Assembly (NCBI GenBank): GCA_031841125.1
Contig: CM063112.1
Span: forward strand, 12,550,603-12,614,602
DNA: 64,000 nt
Source of the DNA: Acanthococcus lagerstroemiae
Lineage: Eukaryota; Arthropoda; Insecta; Hemiptera; Eriococcidae
Direction of reading: 5' to 3'
Translations under genes and position numbers: made by a program
Part shown: positions 22,714 to 34,654 of the stretch, piece by piece
How the letters are laid out: each line of letters begins with the position of its first letter
How positions within the stretch are numbered: position 1 is the first letter of the stretch
The notes under the pieces: generated by a model
The model's database searches: none
What the model saw: the letters and a program-made list of their open reading frames with translations, nothing else
Told to the model about the DNA's origin: nothing

Positions 22714-25700
22714 GTAAGATTCAAGTATTTATTATTTGGTTGGTTGGTAATCGTAACAAAAGCCGATGTAATTGGACTGCAGCTTTTGCGAATTGAGCTG
22801 TTGGTGCGTGCACTTTGGGCTTATCGATCGCAGTGAAGCCGCCTCGGAATTATCACTGCGTGAATGGAAGAGTTTGTAATGACGTTTACGAGCGTTGCTA
22901 ATTTCCCAATTAGTGTAATTATTGTCTCTGGAGAACAGTTTGTTTTTCGTATGTCGGTCAGAAGGCGAGTTAGATGTGACGCTGTAAAGTTGATTATCAT
23001 TTAGACGGTCGGTCAAATGTCAAAAATGAAAGCTATGTGACCCAGTTATGTACAGTGTACAGTCGAATGTAGCCGCGTGAACTTGAGATATAGAAGGATG
23101 GTAAAATTGGTTCTGGAGTATTGATTCTGGGTGATCCCGCGGGGATAGAATATTGTACAAAATTCCTTCTATTCGTGAGTCTGGAGGTCTAGATGATAAG
23201 GTTGTATAGGTACCAATAAATGGTCAAATTCATCTTCAGCATCCACGACTTAAAATCTTGAAATCCGCTTTACATCTTTCGAAGCTCTGACTGGTCTAGA
23301 TTTTTGCTTTATGATAAGAAGTAACATCAAATTCGTGTATCTCCAAAGGTCATCATTATAACTAATTTCTCGTAGTTTTAATACAATTATGGGTTTGTAT
23401 TCTTGGAGGAATTTGATATTGTAGAGAGGTTTCATTATAGAAATTCTCATACAGTATAGAACAAAACACAAAATCTTCTCGTGATTTTTTTTTTTAATGT
23501 AATCAAGTTCATGAAGCATTTGAAAACCCGTTTCATTCTATGTCTTTCTCTTTACAATAATGTAGGGTAGAACTATCGGGAAATGCAAACGGCCAATATC
23601 GGTGCATTGTTGTATTTTTAATTGAACTATAGAAGGAGAAAATCATCACTCACTGCGGATTACCTGAGACTTGGACTATTCATGAATAATTAAAGTTATG
23701 AAACTCGCACTTCTTGTAAGCTCTGTTTTTAAAGCGCTTCTAAATTTTAGGAGCCTAAGATCTAGCCCAACCTCGGGAGATTTTCCAACTTTGCTCATTC
23801 TACTCATGAGCTCTTCAAGGAGTTAGCTTTTGAGCACCTCTGGTGAGTGATAGGTAATAAATAAATCTAATACTGCCACATATTGTGATACATGAGTGCT
23901 GAACTCAGCGAGACACTTGCTCAATGGAGACGAGGGGCACTTCCAGGTAGGAGAACATATTTTTCTGAGAAAAACATTCTGTTTTATATAAATTAATGTA
24001 TTTTCTTAAAATTCGGGAGGATGAGTGCCTAGTTCAAACTTCACACCAACCAATCCACCGGCGCTGATACACGTACATAAAAGTACCAATAACACAATAA
24101 TAATGCAGTCATCTGCAAGCCATTGGTGGAATTAAATTACTGGAGGAGGAAATTGAAGTCTTCCAGCATTGAATGTCCAAAAAATGAATTTTTCTTTTCA
24201 AATAATATTAGTAATGAGTAATACCCCATCTCACTTTGCGCTATCTGAGGTGAAAGAGGCATTTTTGTGGTTTAAGTTGGTCTATTTGACTTCCATTTTC
24301 TGGGTGGTTAGGTTTTGTAATATTTCGAATAAAATTCTAATTTGTAGGTATGCGGATTAAGTTTGACAGTCTTAAACCAAGCTGAAAAACCTATGTTTTA
24401 AATGTACCTACTTAAAACACTGATGTCGAAGTCTTGAGCAAACATGTATATGTTCTTTTTACTATCAATTTGTATTCAAATCGTTTTTCGTGTAAAAACC
24501 TTCGTACAAGTTTTTCTTGTTTAAAAAAAAAAGTTTAATTTAATCTACAGATGGATAGATAACGAGATAACGGTGTTGCCTTCGCCTCAAATGAAACTGA
24601 GATACTATTATTTTTAAGAAAAATTGGGTTTAAGGGCTTAAACCGTATTTAAAGGCTCAAATATCAATTTACCCGAGGGGCATTCATTGATTTCGATGAA
24701 ATCTATCAATTAATAATTAACTGGGCCTTAACGTTTGAGCTGAACCTACATTTCACGGAAATTCTCTTAGGGTTGTTGCCATAAACTTATGGTACTATGA
24801 GTAGGTTGGTATGTGATTCATTTTTATAGTAATTTGCATAACTCATAAATTGATGCTCCAATGCAGCAATTTCTTATCTTCGTGATCTCTTTACGAGAAG
24901 AATTGTGGAAAAAGGCATAAAAAGTAGATGCTCTCGTCTGTCAATTTCAGGTCAGGTTACCTTACCGCTGCGTACAATTGAATGCTCACTTGATAAAAGG
25001 AGACAATAATTTTACTGGTATGCAGTGATTTAGGTCTACTATAAATATGTATAATTCTCTTTCAACTCTCAACTTTATCTGAGGATTCACTTGGTGAAGC
25101 GTATGGCGATGCACGCGTGCCAAATTGGCTCCCCAGACACGGCACCCCGACTCGGAAACTACTCTTTCGAGTATCCTTATCTGAGGATTGAAGATTGAAA
25201 AGCCAAAAGTGAGAAGGAAAATAATTAATTTTCCCATTGTAATTGTGTTATATAACTTCTTTCAACTTCGGATTTTTATCCAGATTCAGAAATTGAACCT
25301 ATACAAGCAGAGCTGATGTTTCGAACACTTTAAAACAAGGATCTGAAAAAACACGTGGAACGTTTTGTACATCTAATGTTTTGAGCAATTTTGCGATTTT
25401 TTTTAGGACGGGGGTTGTTGTGTGGCTTAAGCCGGAGATTTCTTGTTTACGAAAAAAAGTGTTCAAACATCAATTTAAGCTGTGAGTTGTAAGCAGGGAT
25501 GTAATTTGTGTACGCGCAGACAATAATTTTTCTACATTTTTGTGTAAAGAAATGTAGACGATGTGTAGAAAGTATCCAAATGTCGACAAATGTAAACAAT
25601 TCCGAGAATGATGAAGAAGAAAACCCTTTGACTATTAAATAATGGACTGATATTAATTGTTTTAATAATATGTATTAAAATATTTAAGGCTATTAATTTT

Positions 25701-27478
25701 ACTTTCTTGATATTTGTTTAGATTTGTCTACATTTGTCTACACTTTATATGTATCTACACTATTTGTCTACATGTAGCCCAACATCCCTGGTTGTAAGTT
25801 GTGAGCTGAACAGGGCTGAACTTGAACCATCATGTCCCACTGTGGTTGGCGGCATCTAAATTCTAAAGAAACTGAATCAAGCTGTACTTTGCCGTTGCTC
25901 GAAGAAGCTAAATTGATTTGGTTTTGCATCTGTGCTTTGACTTCCACAGCCTACAGCTGCACAACTTTCAAAATTTCGAGTTGAATTTGGATAAAAATTT
26001 ACATAGGTTCCTATTCTCTCTACTTGTTCTACTCTTAACTTCCTGCGAAAGAAATTTTGTTTTCTTATATGGCGACACTGATTAAAACTGGCCAATCAGA
26101 AGGATTAAATCGCTAACAGAATAAATTTCGAATGGCGGAAACCTCGAAAAGAAATAAATTAATCACAAAGGAGGTTATGTTTGAGTTTCGTGATGTTAAT
26201 TAACTTATGAGCTCGGTTGATCTATTGTGTTTCCAAACATTATACTAAACATGATATGGGCGATCAAACGAACTTCTGCTAGTGCCGGTGTCAATAGATG
26301 CGCATTGTACAGCTTCTTACATGATTTCGGATGAAAGGTTTTTCCGGTTTTGGATGGTGAGCTCTACCTGTACGCGTACTCGTTGAAGTGAATTATAATT
26401 GCTAGGAAAGAAATGTTTTGATAGATTGGATAACCCTTGCTTTCGCAAATTCCAATAATCGAAGAATCAAGTCTTGGCCATTCATCTCGAATACACGAGT
26501 AAAATTATCTGTTATCAGCCGGATGTGGAATTCGCGAGATGTGTAAAAGTTAGTATTCCTGTTTATGACTGGTTATTATTTGTATCCGTGTGTTCTGACC
26601 ATGTGAGTGTCCCAGTAATGTAATGCTGTGTCGCTGTATCCATCTACCTGATTACTCTATTGCCCAGGAATTATTCATTACTTGCTAGATGTTTTCAGAA
26701 AACGGGAAGGCCGATTCGTTGTATTTATGTAGAAACACCTCGTAATCTGATTGTGTCTCTCCGAATTAGACAAATACTTGGCATCATAGTCTAGCGAAAT
26801 TGGGTCTGGGACAGTGGCCATTTCCTTCACTAGATGATGGGCAGGATTCAATTAATAAGCGCTGCAGATTTAACCGGCTCTACAGTTTTTCATTAAAGTA
26901 ATGAATCGTTTCCGCCCCGTTTAAAGTATATAGTAGTACATGGTCTGTATGATATAGCAGTTTATTTCAACGTTCATTCGGACTTGATAATAATTGATAA
27001 ATAGCTGCCAACTTGATAATTTAATTTGGCCATCTAGTTTGTAATGTGAAAAGCTGAGGTCCACCCTCGGACGCTCTCGTGAATGGAGACCGTTGATACA
27101 CATTCCTCGAACTTCCGTTTTATTGATGTTCGTTAATTGAAAAATTGCCGTCTTTCCAACGAACATTTTTATGGTTTTTTTCGTAACCTTAGTAGGTGAC
27201 CATCGACGGCATCGAATGAGAAATTGTTACTGTAATAATAATTTCATTCGTCGTAAAACAATGATTGAAATGCAGAGGGCTTCATCAGCTGTTCATTTTC
27301 GAAATGTATTCAGATAACGCCGGTGTCCCGGCAATATCCGATAGTTTACACGCGATATTTTCGCTGAAAATAATGAAGAATACCGTGTAAGGTGGCAGTA
27401 ATGATGATGAAAATTAAAAAAAAAATGCTATGAACACATACGTGAAAAGTTATTAACATGGTGAATTTTTTTTTTCAG
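22714..27478. other. Non-coding stretch, possible first intron
   Basis: Mostly unique AT-rich DNA. No exon and no clear transposon was recognised. It ends in a long T-tract and CAG (27465-27478), a strong 3' splice site. Confidence 0.5.
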
Positions 27479-27659
27479 GAGTTCGAATGTATTTTTATGT
27501 AGACAAGTTGTGACGGCTTGATTTTGATATGCCTGAAACGGAATAGTTCGATAAACCAGGATGACCGATCAGATACCTGAACAGCTCCTGAATTGTAAAG
27601 CTCCGGATGATCATCTGTTGAAAGTTATTGACCTGGGACCTCCGCCACCGACAAAGAAA
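27479..27659 (+). CDS. Candidate start-codon exon 1 (coding 27561-27659)
   Basis: Strong acceptor (T-run plus TTTTTCAG) and donor AAA|GTAAGT at 27660. The first 82 bases have stops and small upstream frames. The ATG at 27561 has A at -3. Coding part is 33 codons: MTDQIPEQLLNCKAPDD then a segment ending GPPPPTKK. It ends in phase 0. No domain is recognised and no following exon was found in the window. It looks like the first coding exon of an unidentified gene. Confidence 0.5.
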
Positions 27660-29387
27660 GTAAGTTCGTTTTGTAGCTTGAAAATGGTTATGTGGTTTGG
27701 TATTGGGTAATCTGACTTGTATTCAACTCGAATTATTCTGAGGAATTAAGTTTGAAACTAATATGGAGTGTTTTTAATGCATATACAGAAACTCACTTGA
27801 TAATGGAATGCTAAGTACCCTAAAATTCTCAGTTCATATTCTGAATGAATTAAGTGAAAGAGTGGCTCTTGAAGTGCCTGTTGTTCTAAACGGAAATATT
27901 TGCGTTAAAAAAACCCAGACGTTTCTGAAAAGTGTTGTAGAATGAATGTAATCTTAGAATAATTGAAATTTGTTTGGCAAGCCTTGTTTTCATAATAACC
28001 GTATGAAGCCATACTCAGTAAAATATTTGGGTATAACGAAAAAGGGCAAAATTTCAGATGGGGCTAAAAAGTAGCTCTTGGGAATGAAAATAAAGTGTGC
28101 AAAATCAAAATGATAATTTTTTTGAGATTGTTGAGTATTAAATACAATTCCTTCTCAAAAAATTACGCATTATTTATACCTCCAAAATTGAATTCGGGAA
28201 CCTCGGAAACGTATTAACTAATTTCTGTCTGGAATTTTATTTGTTTCATACCTCTCTCCCTCTTTGAAATCCCTCCGAAGTCACTGATCCAGATATCAGA
28301 GCCAAACCATTTTATACTTGATGAGCATCCCACAGCCTATTGAAACTTGCGAGAAGAAATTTTTGACACAGTTATGAATTGAGAAGAAAGTTTTACGGTT
28401 AAAAATGTGTAAACTAAAAATTTCTCTAAGAAGGGAGGATGCGTGTACCACTTATTCTCTCATCTGAATGAGTTACGACTTTACAGGTTTTTAATTTCAT
28501 TTTATTGAAACCGATTGAGGGGAGAAGGGTCCCAGAAAAGATCTGTGCAATGAGGCTGTCCTAACGCGAAGCTAATTGGAAATATTTAAAAGGAGCCATC
28601 TGTAATCTGTATTGAGAATTCAGTCTGCTACTTTCATTACTATTCATGTCTGAAAAGATTGTTTCTATCTATAATTCTTATATTTTATACGGAACTATAT
28701 GGAGCTCTGCGCCCCTTGAAAAAAATATGGGGCATTGATTGTTTGAAGACCAGCATTCCTGTCGAGTCCTTTTTGGTATCTCGTCTCTATTCATTTTTTT
28801 GACTTCCTGATTGAAATTCAAACTCAAACATGCGAAGGATCTGTGAATTGAAGTTTGAGCCTATGTAACCCCTGCGAATCTCACAATATGCAGTATACTC
28901 GTATTACTATTCCTAATGCTGTGGAACGTTGAGAGCAATCTGTCTCTCACATTTTGGAGGGAAAATGTGCCCTTCAGTTTTCAAGATAGGCAACATGTTT
29001 CTAATGTCGAAATGTATCTATCACGAGTAGCGATGGCTTCGTCACCAGTTTGTAATTTCTTTGAACTCTAGCTTCGGACCAAAATAGTCGGTTCCGGCTC
29101 CTTGTCGTCCTCGTTTAGAACGAACCAACAAAGTTCCAATGAATGAGAAATCGGAAATCTCTGAAATACTAAAAATACAATGACAAAAATTTGACCTTGT
29201 TACAGAAACGCGGGAAAATGAATAGAATTATACCTGGAATCCACACTGGAGTTTCTTATTACATTTTACTTCTTGCTGGTTTTGTTATTGTTATACTTCT
29301 TCACTTTTTGGCCAGAAATTAGCCAGCATCAAACTGGAGCCTCTCCAACTAAAGCAAAATAAACCCCAAGTATTATAAGCCACCATT

Positions 29388-29525
29388 TTCATTTTTTCGT
29401 TTGCCGTGCAACCTCGTTCTTCATCGCGGGCAGCCTCAATTGTCGCCCGCGATGCGTTCGCTCGCCAACGGAAAAAGTAAGTATAAAAATGGCGGCTCAG
29501 CATACGCGGGCTTATAGAGTGCTCT
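29388..29525. repeat. Dispersed short repeat, copy 2
   Basis: Matches 225-395 over GCCGTGCAACCTCGTTCTTC, GCCCGCGATGCGTTCGCTCG and the final AAAATGGCGGCT(C/T)AGCATAC. Same orientation as copy 1. Confidence 0.65.
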
Positions 29526-31439
29526 ACTCTAATTTGCCTTCGGCTTAAATTCTTGAAATGGCTTCTGCTTCGGCCGATTGATAATTTCTATGGGCTTCAT
29601 CTCTGGTTCTGGCCTAAAAGAATTGGCTCTGGGCTCCGGTTTCGACACCAAATAGCGTATATGTAGGAACCATGAAAACGTTTCATTCTGTATGAAAAAC
29701 TCGTGGTGGAAATTTGAAAATTTAGGGAAAACATTGTTGAGATCCTGACCGTAAGCTTCATTCTCGAAATCTTAAATCCGGCATTGAGAATACATCACTT
29801 TGGCTGGAGAATTTAAAAGTCTTGAGTAAATACTGGAAATCCTGCAGTGAACGCTCAAGAGTTGAGCATAGTTAATTTTTTTAATGAGTTGAACTAGGAT
29901 TTAGTCCGAAATCAACTTATATTGTTGGAAAATTAATTCATAGTTAACTCAGAGTTGAAGAATAAATGCTCGATCATTTCAAGCATTCCTCTCGAGCCAA
30001 TGATCAGCTATTACTCAGAGTATTTCAAAGTTCTGAATAGTTTTTGGAGCATTCGCTTGACAAATGTTAGAAGGCTCGAGTGTTTGAAAATGAGCATTTG
30101 CTCATTGAGATCACTAATCAAAAACCGTTATTCGGCTAAGTCCCTCTGAATTATGTTCCAATTTTCAAATCTAGACACTTTCGGTCAAACGTGGATTAAA
30201 ACTGAAACTTTTGTAAGCTTTTCAACGCTATAAAAGATATGCAAAACGAATGTTCCTTCAATTTTTTGAGATCGGTCATTTATTATCTCATTTCGCTGTG
30301 ATTTCTCATGAGACGGTATGGCCTGGTGAAGTGATCGCCAGTTATTCCGAAACACCCTGTATGTCCTGGTCGTCATTGTACTTTCGAATTTGACGCTTCG
30401 AGTTGGATATGACTGTTCGTTAGAAAGTTCTGGCAAATGATGCGATCTCAAGGAATTCTCGACACACTTTCAAACAGCCGTCTACTTAGCTGCTGTGCCT
30501 AACTCCTATCGCAGATTGGTCGGTTTCGAACCGTTGAAAATCGAGTATGCGAGTTGTGCGCACGGCCCTGGTCCCCTTGGGGAACACTAAGCCTTTCAAT
30601 TGTTAATGTTATGTAATTTCTGTTTGCGCATACTGCGTGTGTCACTAGACCGAACACTGACGTGGGGTTGTTGTGCATGAATTGTATGTGCACAAGAGAC
30701 AGTTTGAAATAAAGTGGCGTTCTATGAAAGAAAATGAATGTCCTTGTCGAGTTCATTCATCCGGGAAAGGGATACTCAACGTTGAAGTTTACTTTTACTG
30801 GAGGTGAGCTACATCAAAGATACTCTTGTTGAAACAAAACGAAAAAGCGTTTGCTCGATACGAAAAAAGGCAGAACTATTAAAAAATTAATGAACTTTTT
30901 TGTCATACCTGGTATTTTGGAACTGTTGAGAGAGATCGCTGCGCTCGGGTTTTCCGTCTTTGTCCTTGGCCTTCAGACTTTCACAGTTGACTTGCGGTTT
31001 CATCAGATCAAGCTCGGCAATTTGATGTGGTTTTGTGATCTGTTTTCACTAGCCAGGTTACTCTTGTGTAGTCTCGATCCTTGATGTTTCTGTCTTCAGA
31101 GTACGGAAACCGAATATTTTGAACTTTGCTTCATTGGGAAGATACGATGTTGAGTTGCAGCAGGAAAAACTAGAACTCTAAAGTCAGAGAAAAATGTATG
31201 CAGAGATGAGTGATATACAAGGTGTTTCACAATTGGTCTCCCTTTTTTTTTGTTTGGATCGTAAAGTCGAATCTTCACAGGATAAAAATGGATCTTCAAG
31301 TGACAATCTGGTTTTTTTTTTTCATAGATGAAAAAATGTTCCCTCTCCCAGATAGGGAACTCGAACGTACCTTCACCTTTGAAATCCGTGAAAGGTACCG
31401 CGTAAAATACCAAAATAAGGGTTCCCTAGGTCGCTGATC

Positions 31440-32010
31440 TCGAATATCGTCAGATTTTTATCTGAATCCGATTTGGGCCTCGAAGTCCGAATTTTGGATT
31501 CAAAACAGGCAAAATTAAATTGGCTTGAAAATCTGAACGAAGTATCAAACTAAGGTCTTCAAGGTTATTGATTTTGAATATTGGATCAGAATTGGATCCA
31601 GCTCCGATTTGTGCTAAAAACACTCCAAGTTCGGACACAAAAAAATCAAAATTAAATTGGTTTGAAAATCCGGAAACGTGTCGAAGTAGGTTATTTTGGG
31701 GTCATTGATTTCGAATATCGCATCAGATTTTTTACGGGCTCAAAAAGTGATCAAAATTAAGTTTGCTTGAAAAATGGGGGAATTGAAGAAGATTTTTGAT
31801 CTGGCTGTGATTTGGACCATAAATTGCACTTTTTCCCCACCGGCAAAATCGACGTGACAACATATCGAAATTATCATTTTGTTCTTTGGGGGGGGGGGGG
31901 GGATTTCGAATATTGCATTAGATTCTTGATTCGACCCAGATTTGTCTTCCAAAAATCAAGCTGTGTATCGAAATAGGAGTTTTTCAGATCGCTTATTTCG
32001 ATAATTGTGT
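31440..32010 (-). repeat. Dispersed ~135-bp-unit array, - orientation
   Basis: Several diverged tandem units, each with TCGAATATCG, CAGATTTTT, a TCCGATTTGGG-like piece and AAAATTAAATTGGCTTGAAA. Same family as 35280-36000, 37013-37500, 45530-45860, 55310-55540 and 60990-61290. The unit length is an estimate. Confidence 0.65.
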
Positions 32011-34654
32011 TAAAATGTTTCATTTAGACCCGATACGGCTGCAATGCCAAAATCGATTACCCTTCTTCATTTCTAACCTACTGGGCGATTTTTCGTTTTG
32101 GGTTTTCTCCAAGGTCTGCTGCACGAGATGCTCTGGAAAACTAGGATCTGATTTTCCCGACTTGAGGTTCTGTTTGCAGGATTGTATCCAAGAATGGGTA
32201 AGACCACGTACTCTTCAGATGAAAAAGATTACACTACGCAACAAACTGAAATTTTTGGAAACCACATAAAGGAAAATGGACGATTCTTAATGTATTCTTT
32301 ACGCTGAATTCACATTATGTTTTTGAAAATCCTCAGTTAGCTAATCATTTTTTAAGTTTGCTGGGAAATAATGTATTTTGAGAAGTTGCGTTGTTTAATG
32401 TGGCAAAACTGATGGTGTATTGCACTGATATTACCACAGGCATGTATACATATTTGTGGATATTAGTGATAAGCTCCTCTGATCTTCGGTAACTGTACTG
32501 GCGAGTTTACGTGTCTTGATGCATGCAGGGTAGCCACATTCCTTAATATTTCAAATAAAAGAGGGAAATAACGGGCAATATTCAGAATTAATTTACAAGA
32601 AAATAGAGATAATTTGAAGAACAAAGAACGGCATTGAACTTTGCGTGAAAAATACTTCTAGTATCGGCTACTCTCGTTCCTCTGTTGTTTTTTTTGGTTG
32701 TTGTGTAGTGTTATGATCTAACAGGTTAACCGTCCCTGTCCTCCATGAACCCTTATTAGTAGGGGGTTGCAGTTGAAATAACCTCGAATACGAATCCAAA
32801 GACTCCAAAACCCGTATTGTCAATATAGTCCACCCAGTTATTTGTAATTTTTAGGTTCTGCCTATTTGGGGGAGTCTTTGAAATTGTGGTGTGAATCAAA
32901 AATTTTATAAATGTGACCTGGAATCATGAAATGTGCCTCTTGTGCGAAAACAGGTTTTCGAGATAGATGTAAGATGGGATGGTGATGGTGGTGCGCACAG
33001 ATATAGCTAGCTTGTACATCTGTGGTGGTGCGTTTACGCGTTGCTATGACAACCCTCTGTCATTCCTATAAGCCCGTTTCACACGACGCCATGTAAACAA
33101 ATGTTTTTAAACTTTTGATGTAATTTTTATAGGAAGCTGCGATTTATTCCACTCAAAAGAGCGTGACTTTTTCTATAAGAATTGTCAAGAGAAGTGAAAA
33201 ATAATTTTTTGACACCAGAGGTACATTTCATGCTTCCAGGTCACAAATTGATTTAATGTTTCTAAAATCCGAGTAAACAATCGCGTTTTAAAGCTTGGTT
33301 TTTATGGTTTGTAATGTTCAAAATTCAAAAAGGTATACTTTCTACAACAAATGTAACAGAGGTGACCTTCGAATTAACTTCATCTCAAAATCCAATAAGT
33401 ACTCCGTTCTGTAGTTACAGTAATGAGAACAGTTTTTATGTTCAAACCATATTTTCATCGGAACTTGATGTTTTGGAAATTTCAGTGCAGAATTGCAGAT
33501 TTCTTTATGGGGAATCCTATGTTAAAGTTGACACCCCCCGACTGGAGGGCTCTTCAGAATTGTTCGATTTCCAAAATATTTTGACTGGTCGGTTTTGGAT
33601 TGAATGGAACTACGTTAGCCACTTGAATTGGAACATTTCGAAAACCTCCAAATTTCGGACCAGCCTAACCCGACTAATCATGATTTATGTATGAATCAAA
33701 CTCGCATTTCTATACGCCTAATATAGCCATATGTACAAGGTGTCTCATTGTTCGTGGTCCCTCCCCCTTCAGCTGAGTAAGCAGGCAACTTATTCTAACA
33801 CCGTGCAGGTATGTTCGCCTGCTCTCACATTTGAAGGGGCAAAGATGTGAACATCAGAAGAAATTATAATATGGAGCGTTAAAGGACATTTTCTCTCTCA
33901 AAATTGCTTATAGATAGTTTGGTGGAACGTTTTGGTAGTAATAAAAAAGACATGTGCGGAAACTACTGAAAACAGATATACCTCAATAGGATCCAGTGAA
34001 TTTTCGCAAAATTAATTTAAAAAATTACGTTCAAAAATTTTCTGACTTTTTTATTAATCAATCGGCGATGCGGTAAATGATTTCTTCTGTCATGTTCACC
34101 AAAATACTCCGTAGCCTCATTCCTACTATTTTAGTTTTCAAATTTGAAAAGTTAGATTAATGGAAAGCTTCTGATCGAAATTATGGTTTTCAAATTACTA
34201 TTATTTCTAACATTCCAATTTGTAGGAAAGCATCTGGTCTCTAACCAAGAGGCAAAGATTTTTACTAATATTTTAGAAATTGCGATGGGAAAAGAACTTT
34301 TACACATTTTTTCAGTACAATTGTTTCAAGCGTAAATTCCAGTTGCGTTTATCAAAGTTTTCGAAATCGAAAACTAAAATAGGTTAGAATATGAGGCAAA
34401 TGAGTATCCTTTATTCTTTAATGATGAATCATTAATCACGAAAAAATTGCTAAGCTTACAGCACAGTTCTTCTAATGTTTTTTTTTTTTTTAAATATGGA
34501 AATTCTTGTTGTATATTTTTAAATTAAAATTGATTTTCTGAATACTCTGTTGATTGTGTTCCTATCTTCGAAGAAATAATGGAGAAAATCTTCACAGAAT
34601 TCGAATTGGAATAATTACAAATCTTACAGTCTCGAATGATTTTTAGGACATTTT

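Noticed and set aside
33314..33694. 126-codon + strand frame in the long spacer
   Set aside because: AT-rich, no domain recognised, no splice signals, and single long frames are expected by chance over 10 kb.
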